Assembly (NCBI RefSeq): GCF_034058155.1
Contig: NZ_CP139148.1
Location: 372,001 to 436,000, forward strand
DNA: 64,000 nt
Source of the DNA: Flavobacterium sp. KACC 22761
GTDB lineage: Bacteria; Bacteroidota; Bacteroidia; Flavobacteriales; Flavobacteriaceae
Reading direction: 5' to 3'
The first letter of the stretch is position 1; each line of letters starts with the position of its first letter. Under the pieces are notes generated by a model. The model was given only the letters and a program-made list of their open reading frames with translations. It was not told where the DNA came from and did not search any database. Both the position numbers and the translations under genes were made by a program. Below are positions 27,571 to 36,264 of this stretch, one piece after another.

Positions 27571-29169
27571 ATGAGTAAAGAAACAAACAATAAATCTTCT
27601 AAAAAGAAAGATTCAAAATTCATCAAAAAAGTCAAACAAAACATGTACAAATGGCATCGTGTTATTGGGTTGATTACAATTATCCCGGTAATTTTCTGGA
27701 CATTTTCTGGTTTAATGCATCCCTTTATGGCGCATTTTTTCAAACCCGAAATTGCTCACGATAAAATCGAACAGCAAATTATTGACAAAAGCCAATTGCA
27801 TTATTCTATTCAGGAAGTTTTGCTGAAAAATGAAATATCGCAATTCAAAAATTTCAGAATCGTTACTTTTAATAATGCAACTTATTATCAGGTAAAAACC
27901 ATTTTTGGCGAGCTTTGGTATTACGATGCTTCCACAGCCAAAAAACTAGAAAATGGAGATCAAAAATATGCCGAATGGCTTTCGCGTTATTTCTTAGACG
28001 ATCAAAAAAGTCCTTTAAAAAACAGCGAAGTTGTAACCGAATTTACGTCGCAATACAAATATGTGAATCGGTATTTACCGGTTTACAAATTAAGTTTCGA
28101 CCGTCCAGATACCATGCAAGTTTATGTCGAAACTTCATCGAGCAAATTGGCAACTTACAATCCAATTTCTCGACAAGCTTTCATCTGGTTTTTCGACACT
28201 TTCCACAATTGGTCTTTTATCGATGCCATAAGTAACAATAGTGTCCGAATTATTACGATGATTTTCTTACTGTCAATTATTGGATTTTCTGCTTTGAGCG
28301 GTATTTTAATTTATGGATTGCTTTGGAAACAATTCAAAAAAACGGATAGTTTAGCGCCAAAAAAAGGTTTGAGAAAATACCATCGCCAAATTGGAATTTG
28401 GATTTCACTTTTCACTTTGACTTTCACCTTCAGCGGTGCATACCATGCAACAATAAAATGGGCGCCTTATACTTTGTCGCAAATGGTTTATGAACCAACT
28501 TTTGTGACCAAAGAAATCCCTGGCGCAAATAACAATCTAAATTTAGATTGGAATCGTTTTCAAAACATCAGTTTAATTACGCTAAATGACACTACATATT
28601 ACAGATGTCAATTGCTTGAAAAAGACACTAAAAAATTTAAAATGCCAAAATCAGATTCGAAATGGAATAAAAAAGACGAATCAAAATCTGAGGTGATTTA
28701 CATAAATGCCACAACAAATAAAATAGCACCAAATCTAGATTTGGAATATGCTCAATTTTTAGCATATTATTTTACAGATGGAGCGCCAAAAGCTTCATGT
28801 TGCGAAATGATCGATACATCAGAAGATGATTCTCAACCCTCATTCGAAAATATAAAATTGCTTGAATCAAAAGTTTTAACCGATTTTGATAGTAGAGAAT
28901 ACGGCTTTGTAAACAAAAGACTTCCGGTTGTAAAATTGGCTTATGACACACCTCAAAAAACGACTTATTTTATTGAAACCTCAACCTCAAGATTAGCCGG
29001 AGTCGTTACTAATTCAGATCGAGTTGAGGGTTATTCATTTGCCATTTTGCATAAATTTTTGTTTATGGATTGGGCTGGAAAAAACATTCGCGATTTAGCA
29101 ACAATTTTGGCAACGCTTTCAATTTTAATTGTCAGCATTTTAGGCTTTATTCTTTTCTTGAAAAAATAG
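27571..29169 (+). CDS. PepSY-associated TM helix protein (iron-uptake type reductase)
   Basis: The 532-residue protein has four main membrane helices: VIGLITIIPVIFWTFSGL, IITMIFLLSIIGFSALSGIL, IWISLFTLTFTFSGAYHAT and a last one at the C-terminus. Two large PepSY-like periplasmic regions alternate with them, and paired His residues lie in helices 1 and 3. This layout is that of PiuB-type proteins that accompany TonB siderophore receptors and probably reduce Fe(III) chelates. A CCEM pair in the second periplasmic region is unusual. I chose ATG 27571, since the upstream GTG lies in a repeat arm. Confidence 0.85.
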   Translation: MSKETNNKSSKKKDSKFIKKVKQNMYKWHRVIGLITIIPVIFWTFSGLMHPFMAHFFKPEIAHDKIEQQIIDKSQLHYSIQEVLLKNEISQFKNFRIVTFNNATYYQVKTIFGELWYYDASTAKKLENGDQKYAEWLSRYFLDDQKSPLKNSEVVTEFTSQYKYVNRYLPVYKLSFDRPDTMQVYVETSSSKLATYNPISRQAFIWFFDTFHNWSFIDAISNNSVRIITMIFLLSIIGFSALSGILIYGLLWKQFKKTDSLAPKKGLRKYHRQIGIWISLFTLTFTFSGAYHATIKWAPYTLSQMVYEPTFVTKEIPGANNNLNLDWNRFQNISLITLNDTTYYRCQLLEKDTKKFKMPKSDSKWNKKDESKSEVIYINATTNKIAPNLDLEYAQFLAYYFTDGAPKASCCEMIDTSEDDSQPSFENIKLLESKVLTDFDSREYGFVNKRLPVVKLAYDTPQKTTYFIETSTSRLAGVVTNSDRVEGYSFAILHKFLFMDWAGKNIRDLATILATLSILIVSILGFILFLKK

Positions 29170-29172
29170 TTG

Positions 29173-29236
29173 AAAGATGCTAAGGTTCTAAGATTATAAG
29201 ACGCTAAGTTTTTATTTTCTTAGAATCTTTTTCTAA
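29173..29236. repeat. Family-B arms, unequal length
   Basis: The left arm 29173-29208 repeats CTAAGnTTCTAAGA words. The right arm at about 29219-29236 holds the inverse CTTAGAATCTTTT. The pair may also act as a terminator after the PepSY gene. Confidence 0.65.
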
Positions 29237-29257
29237 ATTTGATTATCAAATAACCTC

Positions 29258-29905
29258 TTGAAAATAAAATTGAAAAAATACTTAAAGCTTTCGTTCCCAT
29301 TTTTAATGACATTGTGCTTTAGCTATTTTTTCATATTGATGATTCAAATTACTTGGCAATATGTTCCGTTTAGGAATGATGTCGCTTTTCTTCAAATAAA
29401 ACAAACTGAGGTTTCAGAAATCCCGTTTTATCTTTTTTTCTTTTATGCTCACGTGTATTCTGCGATTTTTGTTTTGCTTGGCGGATTTACACAATTCAAT
29501 TCCAATTTATTACAGAAAAGGTCAATTATTCACAGAAACATCGGAAAATTATATGTTTTCACGATTCTTTTTTTAAGCGCTCCGTCAGGATTGTTTATTG
29601 GTGTTTTTGCAAACGGTGGTTTTTATTCTAAAATATCTTTTGTGACGTTATCCATTTTATGGTTTTACTTCACTTTGAAAGGTCTTCTGGCTGTAAAAAA
29701 GAAAAACATACCGCTTCACAAAGCATTTATGTACCGAAGTTTTGCATTAACATTTTCTGCCGTCACACTCCGCTTTTGGAAGGTTTTTCTTGTATATTTG
29801 TTTCAGCCTTCGCCAATGGATGTTTATCAAATAATAGCCTGGATCGGCTGGATTCCGAATTTATTAATTGTTGAATTTTATCTTTATAACCAATCCAAAA
29901 AATGA
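29258..29905 (+). CDS. DUF2306 membrane protein
   Basis: The 215-residue protein has about six or seven membrane helices. It carries the DUF2306 landmarks YAHVYSAIFVLLGGF near residue 67 and IIHRNIGKLYVF near 90, with conserved His residues that may bind haem. The start is a TTG at 29258, with a second TTG four codons on. Its stop overlaps the ATG of the YARHG gene, so the two are coupled. Its place after receptor and PepSY genes suggests an electron-transfer or membrane role in the same uptake locus, but the family has no firm function. Confidence 0.78.
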   Translation: MKIKLKKYLKLSFPFLMTLCFSYFFILMIQITWQYVPFRNDVAFLQIKQTEVSEIPFYLFFFYAHVYSAIFVLLGGFTQFNSNLLQKRSIIHRNIGKLYVFTILFLSAPSGLFIGVFANGGFYSKISFVTLSILWFYFTLKGLLAVKKKNIPLHKAFMYRSFALTFSAVTLRFWKVFLVYLFQPSPMDVYQIIAWIGWIPNLLIVEFYLYNQSKK

Positions 29906-30822
29906 AAAACCTTCTTTATTTAGTAGCAGCCATTTTGCTTTTTTCTTGTAATTCAAAAGAGAAAAAAATGACCCAAAACGAAAACATAAATAATGAAGGA
30001 AAAGAATTATATACTCATCTATACGCTTCATGGGTAGGAATTTTTAATATTGAAGAACGAGATACCACAAAACTCTATATTGAAGAACCAACTTTAATTA
30101 ATATTTTAATCAAAAAAATTACAGAATCAGAAGTTACTGGTCAAAGAATTATAGCGGGAAAAAGCAGGCCTTTAAAAGGATCTGTGAGAAGAACTGGAAA
30201 TACTTTTTACTTTACACTAAAAGAACCAGGAGATGATAAAAATGATGGTACGTATAATTTTGAAATAAAAAATGACTCTATTTTAGTTGGAACTTGGACA
30301 GCTAATGATCCTAAAAAAGAAGTTACTAAAAGAAGTTATACTCTTAGTAAAAAAGTGTTCAAATACGACCCAAACGTAATGTTGCCTGAAGAAATCTATG
30401 TCGATTTTCAAAATCCAAAAGAACCACAAACAAAAATTGCTGAAACTGTAAAAGAGGAAAAAGCAGAAAAAGACACGCTATCTGATAATGATGAAGACGA
30501 AATGGAAAATGATGGAAAATTGTACAGAACTGCCTCAGATATTGTATATACCATAAATTCTTCAACAACAAAACTAAAAGAAAGCCAACTTAAAAATTTA
30601 AAGAAAATTGAATTGGAAATTCTACGAAATACCATTTTTGCGAGACACGGATTTGCATTCAAATCGAAAACCATTCGTCAGTTTTTTGATTATGTAGATT
30701 GGTACATCCCTCTTTTCAACAATGTTGACGATAAATTAACCGAAACTGAAAGACAAAACATCACAATATTAAAACGTTTTGAAAAATACGCCGAAGATAA
30801 TTACGATACTTTTGGGAGATAG
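29902..30822 (+). CDS. YARHG-domain lipoprotein
   Basis: The 306-residue protein has a lipoprotein signal (AAILLFSC) and a beta-rich region at about 30-150. An acidic linker follows (EKAEKDTLSDNDEDE, about 185-205). The C-terminal YARHG domain is at about 225-300: LEILRNTIFARHGFAFKSK, then a Tyr/Trp-rich turn and ERQNITILKRFE. YARHG domains occur in secreted or cell-surface proteins with peptidase-like or binding roles not yet settled. It overlaps the DUF2306 gene by four bases. Confidence 0.85.
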   Translation: MKNLLYLVAAILLFSCNSKEKKMTQNENINNEGKELYTHLYASWVGIFNIEERDTTKLYIEEPTLINILIKKITESEVTGQRIIAGKSRPLKGSVRRTGNTFYFTLKEPGDDKNDGTYNFEIKNDSILVGTWTANDPKKEVTKRSYTLSKKVFKYDPNVMLPEEIYVDFQNPKEPQTKIAETVKEEKAEKDTLSDNDEDEMENDGKLYRTASDIVYTINSSTTKLKESQLKNLKKIELEILRNTIFARHGFAFKSKTIRQFFDYVDWYIPLFNNVDDKLTETERQNITILKRFEKYAEDNYDTFGR

Positions 30823-30831
30823 TTTTTTTTT

Positions 30832-30980
30832 AAGTTTCTAAGATACTAAGACGCTAAGATTCTAAGATTTTGCACATTGTTTTATAAAAAAAACTGAGCT
30901 AGACACACTTTGGAGTTTTTAGCTCAGTTTTTTTAGATCTAACAACTTAGCATCTTAGAACCTTAGTATCTCAGAAGCTT
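30832..30980. repeat. Family-B inverted arms around a terminator
   Basis: Arms 30832-30866 and 30946-30980 are inverted copies, 29 of 35 positions matching, made of CTAAGA words. They enclose the bidirectional terminator at 30887-30934, in the gap between two convergent genes. Confidence 0.85.
30887..30934. terminator. Bidirectional intrinsic terminator
   Basis: A 15-bp stem (30887-30901 with 30920-30934) around AAACTGAGCTA has A- and T-rich ends. It separates the YARHG gene (plus) from the RNA methyltransferase gene (minus). Confidence 0.85.
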
Positions 30981-30989
30981 CAAAAAAAT

Positions 30990-31652
30990 TTATCTCGGAT
31001 TATCTTGATAATAACGTGCTTCGATTCTTTTAATGTCTCGAATTGAATTTTTAGCCCAATCTAAACGTTTTACCAAAATTTCTTCTTCTGATAATTGCCA
31101 CTTAACGTCAGATCTTCTAAGTCTGTTGGTCAAATTCTGAATAACAATTGCGGCAGAAACGGAAATATTTAAACTTTCCGTAAAACCAACCATTGGTATT
31201 TTTAAGAAACCATCGGCATTGTCCATGATTTCTTGTGACAAACCTTCTTTCTCTGTTCCAAAAAATAAAGCGCTTGGTTTTGAAATATCGAAATCTTCCA
31301 ACATCGAATCTTTTTCATGTGGTGTTGTAGCAATGATTTGGTATCCTTTGCTTTTTAAATCAGAAAGGCATCCTGAAACCGAATCAAATCGGTTGATATC
31401 TACCCATTTTTGTGCACCAAGCGCAATTTCTTTGTCGATTCTTTTTCCGAAACGCTGTTCGATTACGTTTAATTCCTGAATCCCGAAAACTTCGCAGCTT
31501 CGCATTACCGCGCTTGTATTATGCATTTGGAAAACATCTTCTACAGCAACTGTAAAATGTTTGGTACGGTTTCCTAATACTTCCAAAAACCTTTCTTTAC
31601 GGTTGTCTGTTAATATATTTTCAAGGAATGCGAGGTAATCTAAATCAATCAT
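30990..31652 (-). CDS. TrmH/SpoU family RNA 2'-O-methyltransferase
   Basis: The 220-residue enzyme belongs to the SPOUT class. An N-terminal helical part contains RTKHFTVAVEDVFQMHNTSAVMRSCEVFG, the SpoU motif 1 with Asn and Arg. Motif 2 lies around ALFFGTEKEGLS, and motif 3 is IPMVGFTESLNISVSAAI. The layout fits tRNA Gm18 methyltransferase TrmH, although related rRNA enzymes are possible. I chose ATG 31652, not the TTG at 31673. That ATG overlaps the end of the upstream gene, which suggests coupling. Confidence 0.9.
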   Translation of the reverse strand: MIDLDYLAFLENILTDNRKERFLEVLGNRTKHFTVAVEDVFQMHNTSAVMRSCEVFGIQELNVIEQRFGKRIDKEIALGAQKWVDINRFDSVSGCLSDLKSKGYQIIATTPHEKDSMLEDFDISKPSALFFGTEKEGLSQEIMDNADGFLKIPMVGFTESLNISVSAAIVIQNLTNRLRRSDVKWQLSEEEILVKRLDWAKNSIRDIKRIEARYYQDNPR

Positions 31653-32280
31653 TATTTGTTTTTTTATTGTCAAGTATATTTTTAATCACATTATATAATA
31701 CAAAAGTATTCCAATCTTTCTTAAAAGAATAGCCCCGATTAAAATCTAGAGCATTTTCTTTAGAATAAATCGAAATATAAGAACTGTATTTTCTTAATGC
31801 AACATCGCTCCACGGAATTAATTTTTTCTCTTGTTTCAAAAGTTTTGAAATTGAAATAATTACTCCTTCAGGATTAATATTCACCTCACCAATAGTAAAA
31901 GATTCACCAGCTTCAAATTCTTTTACAAAAGAATCAACTTGTTTTGCAAAATATAAATCCCAAACCGCATTAATTATTTTTGCATAAAGCTGATGTGTCT
32001 GATGCTTTTTTATCCCTAAATAACTTTTGATTTTAATCTTTAGAATTTCATCATTAAAATTCTTGATCAATATTTCGTATTCTCTTCCAAAGACAAAACG
32101 ATATTGATAAAAAGTCACTCCAAAACAAAATTCTTTTATTTCATCTGCATTAAAAGATGTAAAACCATTGTTAGCCAAATCCTTATCTTCAAATTTGATA
32201 AAATCAGGATGAAGATGTAGATCTCGCTCATAATTATCCAATAAGCTTCTTTTGATTTTTAATTGTAGTTCTGTTCCCAA
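31645..32280 (-). CDS. Hypothetical cytosolic protein upstream of the methyltransferase
   Basis: The 211-residue protein has no signal peptide or membrane helix. It has strand-rich blocks (FTSFNADEIKEFCFGVTFYQYRF, FTIGEVNINPEGVIIS, IPWSDVALRKYSSYISIYS) that could form two PH-like folds. I cannot name a family with confidence. It starts at a TTG, with no ATG nearby, and overlaps the TrmH-like gene by eight bases, so the two are likely expressed together. Confidence 0.6.
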   Translation of the reverse strand: MGTELQLKIKRSLLDNYERDLHLHPDFIKFEDKDLANNGFTSFNADEIKEFCFGVTFYQYRFVFGREYEILIKNFNDEILKIKIKSYLGIKKHQTHQLYAKIINAVWDLYFAKQVDSFVKEFEAGESFTIGEVNINPEGVIISISKLLKQEKKLIPWSDVALRKYSSYISIYSKENALDFNRGYSFKKDWNTFVLYNVIKNILDNKKTNND

Positions 32281-32474
32281 ATAAATAAGATTTTATATTG
32301 GCTAAAAATAAGTATTTAGTTCAATATTTTATTTCCAACATGAAATTAAATTCGGCAAACCAACAAGCCGAAACTGGTAGGATTGAAGCTCTCTTTATAT
32401 TCAAATCAGCTATTTTTACTGATTCGGGACATAATTCCCTTTCACATTAACTGCTATCAAAAACCAACCTTTTA

Positions 32475-33782
32475 ATGAAACCGCATTTTTATAAAATCCT
32501 TTTTTTTCTTTTTTTCACTTCATATAACTGCGTCGCGCAACAAAACGTAGAAATTCCAATAGGAAACGGTTGGAGCAGCAATTCTGTAAATACCGTAAAA
32601 TTTAGAAAAAATGCCTTGACGACTTTTAAAAACGTTCAATTTATAGCTTATTACGATAATGATGGCGCAGTGATTTTAGGCAAAAGAAAACTGAATTCAA
32701 CTCATTGGGAAATTGTAAAAACACCTTATACCGGAAATGTAAAAGATGCACACAATACAATCAGTATTGCGATTGACGGTGACGGATATTTGCACATCAG
32801 CTGGGATCATCATGACACCAAACTTCGATATGCAAAAAGCAAATTGCCTTTAAGTTTAGATTTAGGCAAAGAAGAATCAATGACCGGAATTGCAGAACAA
32901 AAAGTAACTTATCCCGAATTTCACAATCTGCTAAACGGAAATTTAGTATTCTTTTATCGCTCTGGCGCTTCAGGACGAGGGAATATGATCATCAATTTAT
33001 ATTCGGTAAAAGACAAAAAATGGTCGCAACTGCAAAGCGATTTATTAAACGGCGAAGAGCAAAGAAGCGCTTATTGGCAGGCCAAAGTGGATCAAAAAGG
33101 AACGATTCATCTTTCATGGACTTGGAGAGAAAGTTGGGATGTTTCAGCCAACCACGATATTTGTTATGCGCGTTCAAAAGACGGCGGTTTGACTTGGGAA
33201 AAATCAAACGGAGAAAAATACAATTTGCCTATAACAGTTACATCGGCAGAAATTGCTTGGAAAATCCCTGAAAAATCAAGCTTGATCAACCAAACCTCAA
33301 TGACTACAGATGAAAACGGAAGTCCATATATCGCCAATTATTGGAGTGAAAATAATATTCCGCAATTTCAAATTGTGTATTTGGAAAACGGAATTTGGAA
33401 AAAATCAAATACGGCTTTTAGAAAAACTTCTTTTTATTTAGGCGGTGGCGGAACGAAAAAAATCCCAATTTCCAGACCTGATTTATTGATCAAAGAAGAA
33501 GGGAAAAAACGCTATTTGTATCTTCTATTCAGAGATGCTGAAAGAGAAAACAAAGTTTCAGCGGCTTACACCAATTTAGGCGAAAACAATCCTTGGAAAG
33601 TAAGCGACTTAACCTCAACATCTATTGGTGAATGGGAACCCAATTATGATATTTCGCTTTGGGAAAAACAAAAAAAACTTCATATCTTTCTTCAAAATGT
33701 AAATCAAGTTGATGGTGAAGGTTTAGCCAAATCAGAACCAACAATGGTCAGAGTTTTGGAAGTGAACCAACTGCCTAAATAA
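32475..33782 (+). CDS. BNR_4 repeat secreted protein
   Basis: The 435-residue protein has a Sec signal (ILFFLFFTSYNCVAQ) and a propeller fold of the BNR_4 family. Typical blocks are DAHNTISIAIDGDGYLHISWDHHDTKLRY, RSAYWQAKVDQKGTIHLSWTWR, ARSKDGGLTWEKS and QTSMTTDENGSPYIANYW. The family is linked to polysaccharide lyases and glycoside hydrolases such as rhamnogalacturonan or ulvan-degrading enzymes. No carbohydrate gene is adjacent, so the substrate is open. It is 14 bases upstream of the sirtuin gene. Confidence 0.85.
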   Translation: MKPHFYKILFFLFFTSYNCVAQQNVEIPIGNGWSSNSVNTVKFRKNALTTFKNVQFIAYYDNDGAVILGKRKLNSTHWEIVKTPYTGNVKDAHNTISIAIDGDGYLHISWDHHDTKLRYAKSKLPLSLDLGKEESMTGIAEQKVTYPEFHNLLNGNLVFFYRSGASGRGNMIINLYSVKDKKWSQLQSDLLNGEEQRSAYWQAKVDQKGTIHLSWTWRESWDVSANHDICYARSKDGGLTWEKSNGEKYNLPITVTSAEIAWKIPEKSSLINQTSMTTDENGSPYIANYWSENNIPQFQIVYLENGIWKKSNTAFRKTSFYLGGGGTKKIPISRPDLLIKEEGKKRYLYLLFRDAERENKVSAAYTNLGENNPWKVSDLTSTSIGEWEPNYDISLWEKQKKLHIFLQNVNQVDGEGLAKSEPTMVRVLEVNQLPK

Positions 33783-33796
33783 TAGAATTTAAGAAA

Positions 33797-34486
33797 ATGA
33801 AAAAGAAACTTGTAGTCTTGACTGGAGCCGGAATTAGTGCTGAAAGTGGTATCAAAACGTTTCGCGACAGCGATGGTTTATGGGAAGGTCATGACGTTAT
33901 GGAAGTTGCAACTCCCGAAGGCTGGCATAAAAATCAGGAATTGGTTTTGGATTTTTACAACAAAAGACGCCAGCAATTAAAAGAGGTAAAACCAAATTTA
34001 GGTCACATCATTTTAGCCGAATTAGAAAAAGATTTCGACGTTCATGTTATTACTCAAAATGTTGACGACTTGCACGAACGTGCTGGAAGTACAAAGGTTT
34101 TGCACTTGCACGGCGAATTATTAAAAGTTCGAAGTGTTCAAAACAAAAACCTAATTTTAGATTGGACCGAAGATTTGCATACAGGTGATCTTGATAAAAA
34201 CGGACATCAATTAAGACCCCATATTGTTTGGTTTGGTGAAGAAGTTCCAGCTCTTGAAGAAGCAATTGATATAACTGAAACAGCAGATTATTTTGCGGTA
34301 ATTGGAACTTCGTTGCAAGTTTATCCTGCGGCGGGTTTAATTTCTTATACACCAAGTACAACTCCTGTTTTTTATATTGATCCAAAACCAATTGCGATTC
34401 CGAATCTCAGAAACAAAGTGGAAACGATTGCCAAATTTGCTTCAGAAGGAGTTGCCGATTTGCGAGAAAAATTAAAATCGATTTAA
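33797..34486 (+). CDS. cobB: Sir2-family NAD-dependent deacylase (class III, no zinc cysteines)
   Basis: The 229-residue sirtuin removes acyl groups from lysines using NAD. It has GAGISAESGI at 10-19, TQNVDDLHERAG at 86-97 and catalytic His105 in HLHGE. The Tyr54-xx-Arg57 pair (FYNKR) marks SIRT5-like desuccinylases and demalonylases. The four zinc-binding cysteines usual between the helical subdomains are missing; RSVQNKNLILDW stands in their place. This Bacteroidota variant is known. The gene follows a BNR_4 gene by 14 bases, with no functional link evident. Confidence 0.9.
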   Translation: MKKKLVVLTGAGISAESGIKTFRDSDGLWEGHDVMEVATPEGWHKNQELVLDFYNKRRQQLKEVKPNLGHIILAELEKDFDVHVITQNVDDLHERAGSTKVLHLHGELLKVRSVQNKNLILDWTEDLHTGDLDKNGHQLRPHIVWFGEEVPALEEAIDITETADYFAVIGTSLQVYPAAGLISYTPSTTPVFYIDPKPIAIPNLRNKVETIAKFASEGVADLREKLKSI

Positions 34487-34488
34487 AA

Positions 34489-34571
34489 ACACGAATTTGA
34501 CGAATTAACACGAATCTTTTGTGGAAGCTCTAAGTATTAAGAAAAATCCGTGTTAATTCGTGAAATTTGTA
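34489..34571. repeat. Family-E inverted arms
   Basis: Arms 34489-34520 and 34541-34571 match as inverted copies at about 28 of 32 positions. Both have the words CGAATTAACACG, close kin of the arms at 27486-27554. They begin three bases after the sirtuin stop and may serve as its terminator. Confidence 0.8.
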
Positions 34572-34644
34572 TTTTGTCTTCTTTTTTCCTTTTTTTAATG
34601 CATTCAATTGACTTTCTGATTACTTTAAATCCGCAAATTCTGTT

Positions 34645-34652
34645 TATATTTG
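34645..34652 (+). promoter_or_regulatory. -7 promoter box of purB
   Basis: TATATTTG matches TAnnTTTG, 25 bases before the ATG at 34678. No well-spaced -33 TTG was seen. Confidence 0.5.
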
Positions 34653-34677
34653 CACCTTTCGAAAAAACAACATAACA

Positions 34678-36024
34678 ATGACTACTCTAAACGAATTGAA
34701 TGCTATATCACCTATAGATGGGAGATATAGAAATAAAACTCAAAATTTAGCACCTTTTTTCTCTGAAGAAGCTCTAATAAAATACCGTGTTTTGGTTGAA
34801 GTGGAATACTTTATTTCTTTATGCGAAATTCCGTTGCCACAACTAAAAGGTATTGATTCAAGTTTATTTGAAAGCTTAAGAAACATCTACAAAAATTTCT
34901 CAACTGAAGATGCGCTTTGGATTAAAGAAACTGAAAAAGTAACCAACCACGACGTAAAAGCGGTTGAATATTTTATCAAGGATGCTTTTGAAAAACTAGG
35001 TTTGTCTCAATACAAAGAGTTCATTCACTTCGGATTAACTTCTCAAGATATAAACAACACTGCGATTCCGCTTTCTACAAAAGAAGCTTTTGAGCAGGTT
35101 TATATGCCTTCATTAATTGCTTTGATTTCTAAATTGAAAGAATTAAGCGTTGAATGGAAAGACATTCCGATGTTGGCACGCACGCACGGACAACCTGCTT
35201 CTCCTACTCGTTTAGGAAAAGAGATTTTGGTTTTTGTTGAGCGTTTAGAAGAGCAAATGCGTTTGTTGTTCAATGTTCCTTTTGCTGCTAAATTTGGTGG
35301 TGCAACTGGAAATTTCAATGCGCATCATGTGGCATATCCGCAAATTGACTGGAAACAATTCGGGACTAAATTTGTTGAAACTAGTTTAGGATTACAACAT
35401 TCATTCCCAACAACTCAAATCGAGCATTACGATCATTTTGCAGCATTTTTTGATGGTTTGAAAAGAATCAACAATATCATTATCGATTTAGATCGTGATA
35501 TCTGGACGTATGTTTCAATGGATTATTTCAAACAAAAAATCAAAGCTGGAGAAATTGGATCTTCTGCGATGCCACATAAAGTAAATCCTATTGATTTTGA
35601 AAACTCTGAAGGAAACTTAGGAATTGCAAATGCTATTTTCGAACATTTGGCTGCTAAATTGCCTATTTCAAGATTACAGCGTGATTTGACTGACAGTACC
35701 GTTTTAAGAAATGTTGGTGTCCCTGTTGGACACACCATAATTGCTTTTGAAGCTACTTTAAAAGGTCTGAATAAACTACTTTTAAACGAAAGCAAATTTG
35801 CTGAAGATTTAGAGAAGAACTGGGCTGTTGTTGCTGAAGCGATTCAGACTATTTTACGTCGTGAGGCATATCCAAATCCTTATGAAGCTTTGAAAGGTTT
35901 GACAAGAACCAATGAAGCAATCGACAAAAACGCAATTCATAATTTTATTGCAACTTTAGAAGTTTCTGATAGTATTAGAGCAGAATTATTAGCTATAACT
36001 CCTAGCAATTACACAGGAATTTAA
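34678..36024 (+). CDS. purB: Adenylosuccinate lyase
   Basis: PurB acts twice in purine synthesis, cleaving SAICAR and adenylosuccinate with release of fumarate. The 448-residue protein is near the E. coli length of 456. It carries the substrate block ISPIDGRYRNKT at the N-terminus, the catalytic TSQDINNTA region at about 121-129 and the fumarase-superfamily signature GSSAMPHKVNPIDFEN near 295. Further blocks are ARTHGQPASPTRLG and LQRDLTDSTVLRN. It is a single gene with its own promoter and a strong terminator. Confidence 0.97.
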   Translation: MTTLNELNAISPIDGRYRNKTQNLAPFFSEEALIKYRVLVEVEYFISLCEIPLPQLKGIDSSLFESLRNIYKNFSTEDALWIKETEKVTNHDVKAVEYFIKDAFEKLGLSQYKEFIHFGLTSQDINNTAIPLSTKEAFEQVYMPSLIALISKLKELSVEWKDIPMLARTHGQPASPTRLGKEILVFVERLEEQMRLLFNVPFAAKFGGATGNFNAHHVAYPQIDWKQFGTKFVETSLGLQHSFPTTQIEHYDHFAAFFDGLKRINNIIIDLDRDIWTYVSMDYFKQKIKAGEIGSSAMPHKVNPIDFENSEGNLGIANAIFEHLAAKLPISRLQRDLTDSTVLRNVGVPVGHTIIAFEATLKGLNKLLLNESKFAEDLEKNWAVVAEAIQTILRREAYPNPYEALKGLTRTNEAIDKNAIHNFIATLEVSDSIRAELLAITPSNYTGI

Positions 36025-36048
36025 AGAAAACCTAAAATATTTTCCCAA

Positions 36049-36080
36049 AAAAAAGCTATCTTTATCGAGATAGCTTTTTT
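36049..36080 (+). terminator. Intrinsic terminator of purB
   Basis: A 13-bp stem (36049-36061 with 36068-36080) around AGCTATCT has the loop TTATCG and ends in a T run. Confidence 0.9.
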
Positions 36081-36101
36081 TATTTAACTCAGACTCTTTT
36101 T

Positions 36102-36240
36102 AGCCCAGATTGAAATGAAAAGCCTTTTGTGAAAAAAGCCATATTTTTTTGCAGGTACAGAGCGACCGGAGGAAGCTCCTGGAACTGCTTAAAAAATAGG
36201 CGTTTTTCACAAAAGCTTGAAATGGAAAGCTGGATTAGCT
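36102..36240 (+). ncRNA. Structured intergenic element, copy 1 (Flavo-1-like candidate)
   Basis: A hairpin of about 139 nt lies between the purB terminator and the antiporter start. It has a 5' flank AGCCCAGATTGAAATG and a long imperfect stem pairing AAGCCTTTTGTGAAAAA with TTTTTCACAAAAGCTT. The inner loop contains AGCGACCGGAGGAAGCTC, and the 3' flank is GAAATGGAAAGCTGGATT. Copy 2 at 51504-51648 keeps the flanks and loop but uses different paired bases. It ends 24 bases before the antiporter ATG, in sense. It may be an instance of the Rfam Flavo-1 motif; that name is from memory and untested. Confidence 0.65.
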
Positions 36241-36264
36241 CCTGAAAAAAATACCACATTTTAT

